A DNA stretch of 64,000 nucleotides, taken from Flavobacterium swingsii (GTDB lineage: Bacteria; Bacteroidota; Bacteroidia; Flavobacteriales; Flavobacteriaceae). Under the pieces are notes generated by a model. It made no database searches. It had not been told where the DNA came from and saw only the letters and a program-made list of their open reading frames with translations. Both the position numbers and the translations under genes were made by a program. Below are positions 43,999-54,300 of this stretch, piece by piece. The stretch lies in the NCBI RefSeq assembly GCF_900111965.1, contig NZ_FOJT01000004.1:1-64000 (forward strand). Reading direction: 5' to 3'. The number at the start of each line of letters is the position of its first letter. Positions within the stretch are counted from its first letter, which is position 1.

Positions 43999-44028
43999 CA
44001 AATATAGGGAATACAATAAATTTTACAA
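43999..44028 (-). promoter_or_regulatory. holB promoter
   Basis: On the minus strand TATATTTG (43999-44006) and TTG (44026-44028) are 19 nt apart, an excellent fit. The predicted start falls at or within a few bases of the holB ATG. Confidence 0.65.
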
Positions 44029-44157
44029 TATGATTATTGTTAATAAGAAATTTTATAGGGTAATAAAAAATTATCAGATAACAAGTTGTTTTTTGTTTTT
44101 TGTAAATTTTTTAACAACAAATTTAACTCAATATTAGGAAGTTATCATAATAAAAAA

Positions 44158-44165
44158 TATTTTTG
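44158..44165 (+). promoter_or_regulatory. Promoter -7 element upstream of the gliding locus
   Basis: TATTTTTG fits TAnnTTTG. It is 31 nt before a 23-codon ORF and about 270 nt before the first secreted accessory gene. The rest of the 441-base gap is AT-rich with no other recognisable feature. Confidence 0.5.
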
Positions 44166-44196
44166 CAACCGCTAAAAAATAAAAAAGACAGTAAAA

Positions 44197-44268
44197 ATGC
44201 GTATTTATAAAATAAATTTGTATATTTTTATTGTTCAAATAATTTTTGGCACGCTTTTAGCAACGTAG
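44197..44268 (+). CDS. Possible 23-residue leader peptide
   Basis: ATG 44197 opens a short frame coding for M-R-I-Y-K-I-N-L-Y-I-F-I-V-Q-I-I-F-G-T-L followed by L-A-T and TAG. It is strongly hydrophobic after two basic residues, like a membrane peptide or an isolated signal sequence. It lies between a promoter and the spr-locus genes. It could be chance in an AT-rich region; only its position supports it. Confidence 0.25.
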   Translation: MRIYKINLYIFIVQIIFGTLLAT

Positions 44269-44435
44269 TTTAAAAACACAAAATCAGTTTTAATTAATAC
44301 GGCTTTTAAATTTTTAAAACAAGTAAATTTAATTTTTTTTATTAAAAAGTTATTAGAATCTTGCAAGTGTAATTTAAAAGTTTGTTTTTCGAAACGATTT
44401 AAACCTTAAATTATTAAAATTTTAAACAAATTACC

Positions 44436-44873
44436 ATGAAGAAAATTATCTTTTTTAGCTTATTCTTATTATTTGCAGTAAGCGACGCAAACGCTCAAAA
44501 AACAACTAAACCAGTAGGGATTATTAGTTCTGGCGCTGCAGTAAAAAAATTCTATGAAAAAAGTGAATTAGACACAATGAACAAAGGACAGTTGTTAGAA
44601 TTGTACATTGAGCGTATCAAAGTACTAGTAAATACACTACCTTACATCGCCTTAACAACAAAAGCAGGGGTAACTATGCAAGATGTTGGTGTTCCTGAGA
44701 GCGCGGAGAACAATAAAGTATTATCTTTACAAAAACAAAACACAGAGACTTTTCTTAATTCGACTGTAGATTTCCAAAGAGCCATGACTCCTTATGCGGA
44801 TAAAGGTAACTTAGTAAGCTCTATATTATATTACGAATCAATGTTGAAGGAATTGAGTCAAATTAACGAGTAA
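44436..44873 (+). CDS. Secreted accessory protein of the spr locus (unknown family)
   Basis: This 145-residue protein has a signal peptide (M-K-K-I-I-F-F then V-S-D-A-N-A-Q). The mature part is mostly helical: F-Y-E-K-S-E-L-D-T-M-N-K-G-Q-L-L-E-L-Y-I, then T-E-T-F-L-N-S-T-V-D-F-Q-R-A-M. No cysteines and no sorting domain are seen, so it is probably periplasmic. It is followed 34 nt later by the beta-helix-like gene, and then sprC. In F. johnsoniae small secreted proteins also precede sprC, so a role in SprB secretion or anchoring is plausible but unproven. Confidence 0.65.
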   Translation: MKKIIFFSLFLLFAVSDANAQKTTKPVGIISSGAAVKKFYEKSELDTMNKGQLLELYIERIKVLVNTLPYIALTTKAGVTMQDVGVPESAENNKVLSLQKQNTETFLNSTVDFQRAMTPYADKGNLVSSILYYESMLKELSQINE

Positions 44874-44907
44874 TTATCCCAAGTAATAACTTTTAAATCC
44901 TACCCAC

Positions 44908-46200
44908 ATGAAAAACCTAGTACAAATTAAATGGATGTTGCTTTTTGTAGTTTTTACTGCAAGTGCACAACAAGAAAAAGGTATAATTGGAGCCAGCAAT
45001 TGGCTAAACAATTGGACGGAATTTAAGCCACAAAACGCTGAGTACAACGAAACGAATCAGATTTTGTATGGTAAGATAACCACTAACACTACTTTATTCA
45101 AGAAGAACACCTATCTTTTGCAAGGACCAGTATATGTGACAAACAATGCGATACTTACTATCGAACCTGGTACGGTTATAAAAGGAGATTACGAAACAAA
45201 TGGTGCCTTAATTATTACTAAAGGAGCACAAATCATGGCAAATGGTTTGGAAACTGATCCAATTATCTTCACATCAAACAGACCACAACGTAAAGCTGGG
45301 GACTGGGGAGGAATTGCGATTCTTGGAGACGCTCCAATGAATAAGTTTGGTGGCGCTTCGTCTTTAAACTTCGATTTAGATCCAAGTCAAACAATTTATG
45401 GAGGTACCAATTCTGCAAGTAATTCTGGAGTTGTAAGATTCCTTAGAATAGAATTTGCAGGAAAAAAAATAAAAGGATTTAAAGATTACAATGCTTTTTC
45501 TTTAGCAAGTGTAGGAAATAAAACAGTTATCGAAAACGTAATGTGTAGTTTTGCTGCAGGAAATTCTTTCGAGATATTAGGAGGAGACCTTACAGTAAGC
45601 AAATTAGTGTCGTTAAGAGCTAGTGGAGATGACTTCGAGTTTACACAAGGAACACAGTGCAGAATAGATAATTCATTAGCAATTAGACACTCACTTTATT
45701 CTTCATCAACAAGATCAAGATGTATGAAAATTGCTTCTTATGAGAAAAAAGAAGAAGCAGATCTTTCTAAAAACCAAACAAATGTAGTAGCTATAAATTG
45801 TACACTTGTAAACACTACTCAAACATTAAGCGATGATATTGCTAAAGGATTAGTAAAAGAAGCTGTTTACGTAGGAAATAATTCATCTTTTTCTATTAAA
45901 AGAAGTGTAGTATCTGGGTTTTATCCAGCAGCAATTTTATCTAACGAGATCAAGTTAGAAGCAAGCACATTTAAGAAAATTAAATTCGAAGAAGTATATT
46001 TTAACAATTGTAAAGGAAATATTTTTGTTGAAAATACAACAACAAACGAAGACCTAGAAGATTATTATGGTATGGGAGCTTTTTATAATTTGTATCAAAA
46101 CACAGACAATAAAGAAATGTTTTTAGACTTATATAACGCTAAAAACAATCCAGATTTTAGAATAAAAATCAGTAAAATTACCGCTTCTAATTCGAAATAA
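44908..46200 (+). CDS. Secreted right-handed beta-helix-like protein of the spr locus
   Basis: This 430-residue protein has an N-terminal signal (W-M-L-L-F-V-V-F-T-A-S-A-Q). The mature part looks like a right-handed parallel beta-helix: L-L-Q-G-P-V-Y-V-T-N-N-A-I-L-T-I-E-P-G-T-V-I-K-G, G-A-L-I-I-T-K-G-A-Q-I-M-A-N-G, D-P-I-I-F-T-S-N-R-P, and G-D-W-G-G-I-A-I-L-G. This is typical of Bacteroidetes surface or cargo-associated proteins. No clear T9SS sorting domain is visible at the C-terminus. It forms a unit with the preceding gene, ended by a hairpin, and lies directly upstream of sprC. Confidence 0.75.
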   Translation: MKNLVQIKWMLLFVVFTASAQQEKGIIGASNWLNNWTEFKPQNAEYNETNQILYGKITTNTTLFKKNTYLLQGPVYVTNNAILTIEPGTVIKGDYETNGALIITKGAQIMANGLETDPIIFTSNRPQRKAGDWGGIAILGDAPMNKFGGASSLNFDLDPSQTIYGGTNSASNSGVVRFLRIEFAGKKIKGFKDYNAFSLASVGNKTVIENVMCSFAAGNSFEILGGDLTVSKLVSLRASGDDFEFTQGTQCRIDNSLAIRHSLYSSSTRSRCMKIASYEKKEEADLSKNQTNVVAINCTLVNTTQTLSDDIAKGLVKEAVYVGNNSSFSIKRSVVSGFYPAAILSNEIKLEASTFKKIKFEEVYFNNCKGNIFVENTTTNEDLEDYYGMGAFYNLYQNTDNKEMFLDLYNAKNNPDFRIKISKITASNSK

Positions 46201-46224
46201 ATCAATAAATATATCCGATTTAAA

Positions 46225-46258
46225 AAATCCATTAAGAGATAATTCTCTTAATGGATTT
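46225..46258 (+). terminator. Hairpin between the accessory genes and sprC
   Basis: A perfect 15-bp stem (46225-46239 with 46244-46258) and loop TAAT lie 25 nt after the stop. The T-tract after it is short, so termination may be partial. Confidence 0.7.
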
Positions 46259-46335
46259 CTTGGATTTTATTAAATTTCGATTTAAAAAAGTAGTCGGGCT
46301 TAAATTTTTTTGTGTAAAAAATAAAATGAATTGTT

Positions 46336-47796
46336 ATGAAAAGTAAAATTACTACTCTTATAAATAAGTATATTTTCGTTTTTGTCTTAGTGACATTTTT
46401 TTCGTCAACAAAAACTTTTGGGCAAATCGGATTTCCAACTTACGGTGGTTTTTCCCAAATCTGTGCTGGTGGTTCAATTCCAACCCCACCATTTATTTTT
46501 AATTCATATACTATAAATTTTACATTTACAACAGCAAACACTTATGTTTTAGAAATGTCTGACGCAAACGGATCTTTCGCCACATTAACAGGTATAACGA
46601 TACTTTCATCACAATTAGCGACGAGTCCCGGAAGCTTTACTTTTAGAGTTCCAACAACAACAGCGGGACAAAGTTACAGATTTAGAGTACGAGGTGTATC
46701 TCCCGCAGAAACGGGCCCTCAAAGTTCACCAGCAATAGCCGCTTATTATAAATCACATAACATAGATTTTACTTTAAACGGAGGAGTGTCGCCATTAAAC
46801 GTTTGTAGTAGCGGAAGCTTTCTGCTTCTTATAGACAACGGTCCATTATCCAATGATTCTCCAGTAGATTTTCCAGCCTTAAAATACAGATGGAAAAAAA
46901 ATGGGGTATTTGTTCCAGGCGAAACAGGTTCTTCTTTAAGTATTAATTCATCAGGAGATTACCAAGCCTTTATAGATTATGGTGATTGCTCCACTTTTGA
47001 TGATGGACAAATAGAAAAATCAGCAAAAGTAACCGTAAACATTGCTGCAACAGGATCTACATTTACAATAGCTTCGAGTGGAGGAAATACAATTTGTCCC
47101 TCAAGCCCAACAACACTAAGTGTTGATGCAGGATATCAGTATCAGTGGTCTCGAGATGGTGTTGCAATATCTGGTGCAACAGCTAATACTTATGTGACTG
47201 GTCAAGCAGGATCTTACACGGTTGTTGTTAATCAAGGGTGTTTGTCTACTTCAGCGCCATTTGTTTTGTCAACCACAGGTTTTAACTCAAGTATCGATGT
47301 GCAGCAAGAACCACTTGTAAATATTATTGCGGCCGGAGAAACCAAAACCATTACAGTCACTACAGACGCCGCAAGCCCTACTTTCGAGTGGTATCTAAAT
47401 GGAGCTTTAATCCCTTTAGCAACAACAAATTCTTACAGTACTCCAGATGTTGGTCATTATAAAGTGAAAATAAGACAAACTACGGGCTGTGATGTTACTA
47501 AAGAATATTTATTTGAACTTAAAGAAGGAATAAATCCAAAAGAAGTTCCAAACCTTATTAGCCCAAATGACGATGGTAAAAACGACACTTGGATACTTCC
47601 GCAAGAATACATAAATGCAACTACCGAAGTTTTGATTATTAGTCCACAAGGAAATGTAGATCTTCAAACGGTTAATTATCAAAACGATTGGCCTATCAAG
47701 GAAATCGTTTTCAAATCGACAAATCCGGTATATTATTACATTATTTCTAAAGACGGAAGCCCAGTAAAAAAAGGGTCAATCACAATCATAAAATAA
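46336..47796 (+). CDS. sprC: SprC-like gliding motility protein with T9SS type B sorting domain
   Basis: This 486-residue protein has a signal peptide (ending F-G-Q), several Ig-like beta-sandwich domains (Y-R-W-K-K-N-G-V-F-V-P-G, Y-Q-W-S-R-D-G-V-A-I-S-G, E-W-Y-L-N-G-A-L-I) and a C-terminal type B gliding-associated domain starting N-L-I-S-P-N-D-D-G-K-N-D-T-W. In Flavobacterium johnsoniae sprC, sprD, sprB and sprF lie in this order and are needed for normal SprB function. The match here is by domain make-up and gene order. The next gene begins after a single base, so the pair is co-translated. Confidence 0.75.
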   Translation: MKSKITTLINKYIFVFVLVTFFSSTKTFGQIGFPTYGGFSQICAGGSIPTPPFIFNSYTINFTFTTANTYVLEMSDANGSFATLTGITILSSQLATSPGSFTFRVPTTTAGQSYRFRVRGVSPAETGPQSSPAIAAYYKSHNIDFTLNGGVSPLNVCSSGSFLLLIDNGPLSNDSPVDFPALKYRWKKNGVFVPGETGSSLSINSSGDYQAFIDYGDCSTFDDGQIEKSAKVTVNIAATGSTFTIASSGGNTICPSSPTTLSVDAGYQYQWSRDGVAISGATANTYVTGQAGSYTVVVNQGCLSTSAPFVLSTTGFNSSIDVQQEPLVNIIAAGETKTITVTTDAASPTFEWYLNGALIPLATTNSYSTPDVGHYKVKIRQTTGCDVTKEYLFELKEGINPKEVPNLISPNDDGKNDTWILPQEYINATTEVLIISPQGNVDLQTVNYQNDWPIKEIVFKSTNPVYYYIISKDGSPVKKGSITIIK

Positions 47797-47797
47797 T

Positions 47798-50700
47798 ATG
47801 AGAAAAGAATTTATAAGTTTATTACTGATTTTAGGTTTCATTTTGCCCAACCACTCACAAACAACAGGAGGTGTGGTTTCGTTCGATGTGCCTGCAAAAA
47901 ATTCATTAAAATTTAATAAATTCTTAATAAACCCAACTTTTAGTTATGTTCGTGAAGACGAATCTTTTGTTAGCATGTATAACAAAAGACAATTTTCAGG
48001 ACTCGAAAACGGACCACAAGCTTATTTTGCAAGTTATTCAGGAAAATTTAGAGAAGACAACGGAATCGGTTTCGGATTATTTCAAAGAAATTATGGTGTG
48101 CTAACCACATTCGGAATCGTCGGAAACTTTGCAAGAAATGTAGAACTTTCAAACGACAGTAACTTTACTTTCGGATTAAATTTGGCTTACGTAAATAGCG
48201 GACTAAATACAGGAAAAGTTGTCACAGGAGAAGCTGAACCATTGTTAGAAACCGTACCAAAAAATTCATTAATTACTATTAATCCAGGATTAAATTATAG
48301 CTCTGGTTTTATGGATTTTGGTATATCTGCAAACAATATTTTTACCTATAATTTCTCAGGCTCAGATATAGTTTCCGATGATCCAGCAAGAAGTTTTGCA
48401 GGACACATTATGTACACAGGTTATATGTACAATTCTGGGTTTTTAGAAAACGGTAAATTTTCGATGATAGTAAAAGGAGAAGCCGCAAAAGGAAAAACCA
48501 TTTTCGGAACTAATTTACTTCTAAACGCACCAAAAGCAGGTTGGATACAAGCAGGATATAATAGCCTTTACGGAATTTCTGGAGGAATAGGTGTTACAAT
48601 CTCAAAAAAATTAGCTTTAGGATATACTATAGAAAAAGGAATAGGAAATTTATCAAACTTTGGTTTATCACACGAAATTACGTTAGCATACAAACTAAAA
48701 GGTTACGGAGATTTCGAAGACTACAAACCAATAGTTAAAGCAACGAAAAAAACAAATTCTGGAACAAAATCAACTGCGGTTAAGAGAAAATCATCTGCCG
48801 AACTTCACAAAGAAAGATTAGCAGCACTAGCACTAAAACAAGAACAAGACAAAGCAAAATTAGAAGCAGAACGTTTGCGTAAAGAAAAAGCAATAGCCGA
48901 TGCTAAAGAAAAAGCAGAGGCATTAGCTGCGCTTAAAAAAGCCGAAGCCGATAGATTATTAGCATTGCAAGGAAAAGACAAAGCAGTTCTAGAGGCCGAA
49001 AGACAAAGAAAACTAAAAGAAGCTGCAGACGCAAGAGCCAATGCAGCCAACGAAGCCAGACTTAAAGCAGAACAAGACAAAGCAAATGCACTAGCAGAAT
49101 CACAAAGATTGAAAAACGAAAAAGCAGCAGCTGACGCTAAAGCTAAAGCTGATGCAATTGCAAAAGCCAAAGCAGACGCGGAACGTTTACTGAAAGAAAA
49201 AGCAGATGCAATTGCACAAGCAAAAGCCGATGCAGAAGCGAATGCGAGAGCAAAAGTTGAAGCAGACAAAGCTAGAGCAGAAGCCGAACGTTTGCGTAAA
49301 GAACAAGCTGATGCGAACGCCAAAGCACTTGCGGATGCAAATGCGAGAGCCAAAGCCGAAGCCGACAAAGCCAAAGCCGAAGCGGATCGCTTACTTAAAG
49401 AAAAAGCCGAAGCTAATGCAAAAGCACTAGCTGATGCAAATGCACGAGCAAAAGCCGAAGCAGATAAACTAAAAGCAGAACAAGATAAAGCCAATGCAGA
49501 AGCTGAGCGTTTGCGTAAAGAAAAAGCCGAAGCTGATGCCAAAGCGTTAGCTGATGCGAATGCAAAATCAAAAGCCGAAGCAGACAAACTAAAAGCAGAA
49601 CAAGATAAAGCCAATGCAGAAGCGGAACGTTTGCGTAAAGAAAAAGCTGATGCTGATGCCAAAGCGCTAGCTGATGCAAATGCACGAGCAAAAGCCGAAG
49701 CAGATAAACTAAAAGCAGAACAAGATAAAGCCAATGCAGAAGCTGAGCGTTTGCGTAAAGAAAAAGCTGATGCTGATGCCAAAGCGCTAGCTGATGCGAA
49801 TGCAAAATCAAAAGCCGAAGCCGACAAACTAAAAGCAGAACAAGATAAAGCCAATGCAGAAGCCGAACGTTTGCGTAAAGAACAAGCTGATGCGAACGCC
49901 AAAGCACTTGCGGATGCAAATGCGAGAGCCAAAGCCGAAGCCGACAAAGCCAAAGCCGAAGCGAATCGTTTACTGAAAGAAAAAGCAGATGCTGATGCGA
50001 AAGCACTTGCCGATGCGAAAGCACAAGCAAAATCTGAAGCAGATAGACTAAAATTAGAAGCGGCTGCAAAAGCCAAAGCTGCTGCCGAAAAAGCTGCTGC
50101 TGACGCTGCAAATGCTAAAGCCGAAGCGGAACGTTTACTGAAAGAAAAAGCAGATGCCGTTGCAAAAGCCAAACTTGATGCTGAAAAAGCAGCAGCTGAT
50201 GCAGCAAATGCTAAATCAGAAGCAGAACGTTTGCGTAAAGAAAAAGAAACCGCTGACGCTAAAGCCAAAGCTGATGAAGAAGCAGAACGTTTACGTAAAG
50301 AAGCCGAAGCTAAAGCTAAAATTGATGCAGCCAAAACTGCTGAAGACAAAGAATTAGATAATTTAAGCCAAGTTTTAGAAGACTCTAAGAAAAATCAGAA
50401 ACAATCATTATCTAGATTGGACTCTATTGCGAAAGCAAAAGACGATGAACTAAAAGAACTGAGAAGAATAAATGACTTGTCTGATAAAGGTATTGTGAGC
50501 GAAGCCAAAGAGTTTCAAAGTACTGCTGGAGCAAATAGAGCACTAGAATCTTTAAAAACAGAAATTGCTGAAAGCTCGAAAAACCAAAGTAATTTCATCA
50601 AAGAATTTGAAACACTTACAAACGAAAGGTTGAAAAAAGTACCTAATAAAAATGATGTTGTCAACCAAAGTAATTTGAAAAACCTTGAAAAATTAAAACA

Positions 50701-51202
50701 AGATAAATTAATTAGCGACAGGCAAAATGCAGATTTATTAGCCAAATTAGAAACAATCAAGGCAGAAACTGATATCGAAAAGAAAAGAAGAATCAAACGA
50801 GCTCAATTTGATAGTGATGATACAAAATTCCAAAAAGACAGAGAAACATTAAAACAAATAAAATTAAGTACTGCGCCAACAGGACAAACCTATACGTCAA
50901 CAGATTTTGATTATGGAGAAGAACAAGCCGGAACTCAAATTATCAAAAACAATGATAATATTGCTGAAGGATACTATCTTGTTGTAGCGGCTCATAAAGA
51001 TGTTGCAAAAAGAGATGCTTTTGTTAAAAAAGCAATAGAAGCTGGTCAAACAAATATAGATTTCTTCTATAACGCAAGTAACGGAACCTACTATATCTAT
51101 TATCAAAAATTAACTGAAATACAAGATGCTACAAGCGCCATGGAAACCAAAGGGAGTAAACCTTACAACGGAAAAATGGTAATTGTTAAGGTAGAAAAAT
51201 AA
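47798..51202 (+). CDS. sprD: SprD-like protein: PorP/SprF barrel plus repetitive coiled coil
   Basis: This 1134-residue protein begins with a signal peptide and a PorP/SprF-type outer-membrane domain (about 25-310: S-V-Y-type strands, N-P-T-F-S-Y-V-R-E-D-E-S-F-V, G-L-E-N-G-P-Q-A-Y-F-A-S-Y-S-G). A long helical region follows (about 340-850), built of Ala/Lys/Glu/Asp repeats such as A-E-A-E-R-L-R-K-E-K-A-D-A. A more varied coiled coil (about 850-1030) leads to a compact C-terminal domain (Y-Y-L-V-V-A-A-H-K-D-V-A-K-R-D, about 1060-1134) that looks SPOR-like. The match to SprD is by position and layout. The coiled coil might span the periplasm while the barrel is in the outer membrane. Confidence 0.72.
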   Translation: MRKEFISLLLILGFILPNHSQTTGGVVSFDVPAKNSLKFNKFLINPTFSYVREDESFVSMYNKRQFSGLENGPQAYFASYSGKFREDNGIGFGLFQRNYGVLTTFGIVGNFARNVELSNDSNFTFGLNLAYVNSGLNTGKVVTGEAEPLLETVPKNSLITINPGLNYSSGFMDFGISANNIFTYNFSGSDIVSDDPARSFAGHIMYTGYMYNSGFLENGKFSMIVKGEAAKGKTIFGTNLLLNAPKAGWIQAGYNSLYGISGGIGVTISKKLALGYTIEKGIGNLSNFGLSHEITLAYKLKGYGDFEDYKPIVKATKKTNSGTKSTAVKRKSSAELHKERLAALALKQEQDKAKLEAERLRKEKAIADAKEKAEALAALKKAEADRLLALQGKDKAVLEAERQRKLKEAADARANAANEARLKAEQDKANALAESQRLKNEKAAADAKAKADAIAKAKADAERLLKEKADAIAQAKADAEANARAKVEADKARAEAERLRKEQADANAKALADANARAKAEADKAKAEADRLLKEKAEANAKALADANARAKAEADKLKAEQDKANAEAERLRKEKAEADAKALADANAKSKAEADKLKAEQDKANAEAERLRKEKADADAKALADANARAKAEADKLKAEQDKANAEAERLRKEKADADAKALADANAKSKAEADKLKAEQDKANAEAERLRKEQADANAKALADANARAKAEADKAKAEANRLLKEKADADAKALADAKAQAKSEADRLKLEAAAKAKAAAEKAAADAANAKAEAERLLKEKADAVAKAKLDAEKAAADAANAKSEAERLRKEKETADAKAKADEEAERLRKEAEAKAKIDAAKTAEDKELDNLSQVLEDSKKNQKQSLSRLDSIAKAKDDELKELRRINDLSDKGIVSEAKEFQSTAGANRALESLKTEIAESSKNQSNFIKEFETLTNERLKKVPNKNDVVNQSNLKNLEKLKQDKLISDRQNADLLAKLETIKAETDIEKKRRIKRAQFDSDDTKFQKDRETLKQIKLSTAPTGQTYTSTDFDYGEEQAGTQIIKNNDNIAEGYYLVVAAHKDVAKRDAFVKKAIEAGQTNIDFFYNASNGTYYIYYQKLTEIQDATSAMETKGSKPYNGKMVIVKVEK
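49279..49985 (+). repeat. Tandem 120-base (40-residue) repeats in sprD
   Basis: Four near-identical stretches recur exactly every 120 bases at 49441, 49561, 49681 and 49801 (each reading AAACTAAAAGCAGAACAAGA). A second block of about 105 bases (near 49279-49385) recurs 579 bases later. The array is likely to change length by recombination. Confidence 0.9.
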
Positions 51203-51209
51203 GAGCATA

Positions 51210-51258
51210 AAGATTTTTTTAGCATTTTATTTGAAAAATAAAATGTTAAAAAAATCTT
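51210..51258. repeat. Long AT-rich hairpin between sprD and sprB
   Basis: Arms 51210-51232 and 51236-51258 form about 23 bp with one G-T pair and a 3-nt loop. It contains long T- and A-tracts but no T-run after the right arm on the plus strand. It may attenuate transcription or mark mRNA processing between sprD and sprB. A near-consensus -7 box (TAACTTTA, 51277-51284) follows it. Confidence 0.7.
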
Positions 51259-51314
51259 AATTACATAAAAAATAAATAACTTTAGTCCCATTTCTGAATC
51301 AAAAAGTTGTCCCC

Positions 51315-54300
51315 ATGAGAATAAGAAACTACATATTATTGACTTTAGTGTTCATACTAAACACAATAAGCGCAAATGCCCAACTAGCAAGACCTTTTGC
51401 TGTTAGAAACAATCAGAGTTTAAGAGGTGATATGCATCTCATAGGAAATAATATTCTTAATTTTCCCGCAGGACCAGGAAACAGCACTCCCTATAATTTA
51501 ACAGGAGCAGCAGCAACAGCTAATGATGCCATCAATATGAGTTATATTGATGTCGATTCTGACGCTTCAACCTTTAGTTCAAGTAGCGCAACACTTACCA
51601 TACCTGCCGCTAGTGCATCGTGTTATAGAATAAGATATGCAGCATTGTATTGGTCTGCAACATATATAGATAACAATAGAGCACCTATTTCTAATGTGAA
51701 ACTAAAATTACCAACGAGTGCCACTTACGTGGATATTGCCGCTGATAATTTAATATATGATGAGTTTGCAGGTAATTTATTAGGGTCATCATGTAAGCCT
51801 TATGCTGCTTATAAAGACATAACGGCTATGGTCGTTGCACAAGCCAATCCACAAGGGGTTTATACCGTTGCGAATGTAACTGCGACGACAGGAGATGGTT
51901 CATGTCCTGGAGGTTATGCCGCAGGTTGGAGTATTTATATTGTATATGAAGACCCTAATTTGCCAGGTAGGTATTTTACCACTTTTGATGGATTTGCAGG
52001 AATAAACGGAACAAACACACAAGATATTGATATTGTTGGATTTACAACAATTCCCATAGGCCCAGTTAGAGCAAAAACAGCTTTTTCAGCATTAGAAGGA
52101 GATAATAAAATAACTGGAGACAGATTGCGAATTCGTGGTGTATCATCAGTTCCTCTCACCACCTATTGGTCGATAATAACACCAGCCAGAGTTACTGGAA
52201 GTGCTACAGTAACAAATGCATCAGATAACTTTTTTAATAGTACCATTACCGACCCAGTGGGTATAATGCCAGCAAGAACGCCAAACAGTACAAATACTTT
52301 GGGTTATGATGCTGGGGTTGCGATTATTAACAACGGAGGAAATCTTGTAATTAACAACGGAGAAACTGCCGCTAAATTACGAATGGAAACCGATGGTGAC
52401 CAATATTATATGTTTTTTAGTGCTTTTGCAATCGATATTATCGAGCCAAATATTGTACTTACTAAAACAGTACAAAATTTAGCCGGTGTAGATATTGGTG
52501 GAGCAGATGTAAATTTATGTCAAGATTTAGTTTATACTATTGGTTTTCAAAATATAGGAAATGATGACGCAACTAACTTTACAATTAGAGATGTACTTCC
52601 AATAAATGTAACTTTTAATCCAGCAGATTTAGCACTACCTGGCGCTTTACCTCCTGGTGTAACTTTTGTTTATACAGCAGCAACAAGAACAATCGTTTTT
52701 AGCATACCGCCAGGCTTAGTTAATGTAAACGATCCAAGGTTAGAAATAAAACTAAGAGTAAGAGTGGTTTGTACTTGTGATCAGCTAGATGACGCTTGTT
52801 CTAATGTGGTGACAAATCAAGCTTTTGCAAGTTATCAAGGTGTTATCAATACAGCACAAATAACAGACGATCCTAGTTTATCCTCTTTCTCATCATGTAA
52901 TTTAAGTCCACCAAGTCCAACCAACTTCTTAGTAGGACTAGATGATTGTAATTTTACTACAGATGTTGTTCTTTGTGGAAACAATCCAATTACATTAACT
53001 GCAGCCAATGGTTATACAAGTTATGTGTGGAGTGGCCCAGGAACAATTACTCCAGTAGCGGGAACAAATAATCAATCAGTAATAGTAAACCAAATAGGGA
53101 CATATACTGTAAATAATATTATTAGTCTTACGCCTTGTAAATCGATTGTACAAACATTTAATGTTACAGATTTTGGCGCAGGAGCACTAACAAATCCAGT
53201 TATTCCTTATGCAGATTCTGTTGTAATTTGTCCAAATGACGGTGTGCAATTACCACTCATATTTTTGTGTGGTGCCGGAGATCATACACTCATTCAAACG
53301 AATATTTCGGGAGCAACATCTATTACTTGGGAACAACTAAATCTAGGAGGAGCTTGTGTTGCAGTAGTAAATCCTAATTGTGCAAACACTAGCCCTGCTT
53401 GTAATGGAAATTGGATTAATCCAGTAACAGGACCAAATTTTGATGCTACAACAGCAGGAGAATATAGAGTAACTGTAAATTTTAACGGATGTTCTCGTAT
53501 ATTTTATTTTAATGTTTTTCAAAACACATTAAATCCAATAGCTACACCAAGAGATGTTGTTTGTACTACTCAAGGACAAATAACAATTACAGGTGTTCCA
53601 GCAGGATATGAATACCAATTAAATTGTGCAGGAGCATGGCAAGCAGGTAATGTTTTCACAGGTCTTTCAGCGGGAATTTATTCGGTATGTATTCGTCAAA
53701 TAGGAATAGTAGGTGGTTGTGTTTTTACAGTGTCAAATATTCCTATTGTAAACAGAGTGTTTTCAGTTTCGGCAATTATTACACAACCTATTTGTAGTAC
53801 AGATAAAGGAACTATAAACTTGGCAGCAAATGGTGTTTTACCACAATATACTTTTACTATAAACCAAATGCCAAGTAATGCACTGGTTAGCACTTTTGGC
53901 CCTACAAATAGCAGTAGTACTGTATTTAATAATCTAAATCCAGGGAATTATACTTATACTGTATCAACACAAGATGGTTGTACACAAACCACACCTTTTA
54001 CAATTAATCAGCCACCATTGCTAACAGCTATGGTTACCTTAACAAAACCTTTAGCATGTACTGATGGAGAAATTACAGTTACTCCAACAGGCGGAACACC
54101 TCAATATAGTTATATTGTTACAGGAGCAGTTAGTGTTACTCAAGTAAGTCCAGGAAGCACAGTAATTGCAGCACCAGTTGCAGGAACATATAATATTCAA
54201 GTAGTAGATGATAATAACTGTTTTGTAAATGTATCAATAACAGTAGCGGTATCACCACCACCAGTATTTAATATTGTAAAAACAGATGTTGTTTGTTCAA

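Noticed and set aside
49279-49985. CRISPR-like regular repeats
   Set aside because: The repeats are in-frame coding units without variable spacers.
49413-50111. Second long minus-strand ORF in sprD
   Set aside because: Same cause; Leu/Gln/His-rich low-complexity translation of the repeat array.
48805-50349. Long minus-strand ORF (514 codons, Ser/Ala-rich)
   Set aside because: It is the antisense shadow of the Ala/Lys/Glu repeats in sprD; it has no signal, no family features and no promoter.
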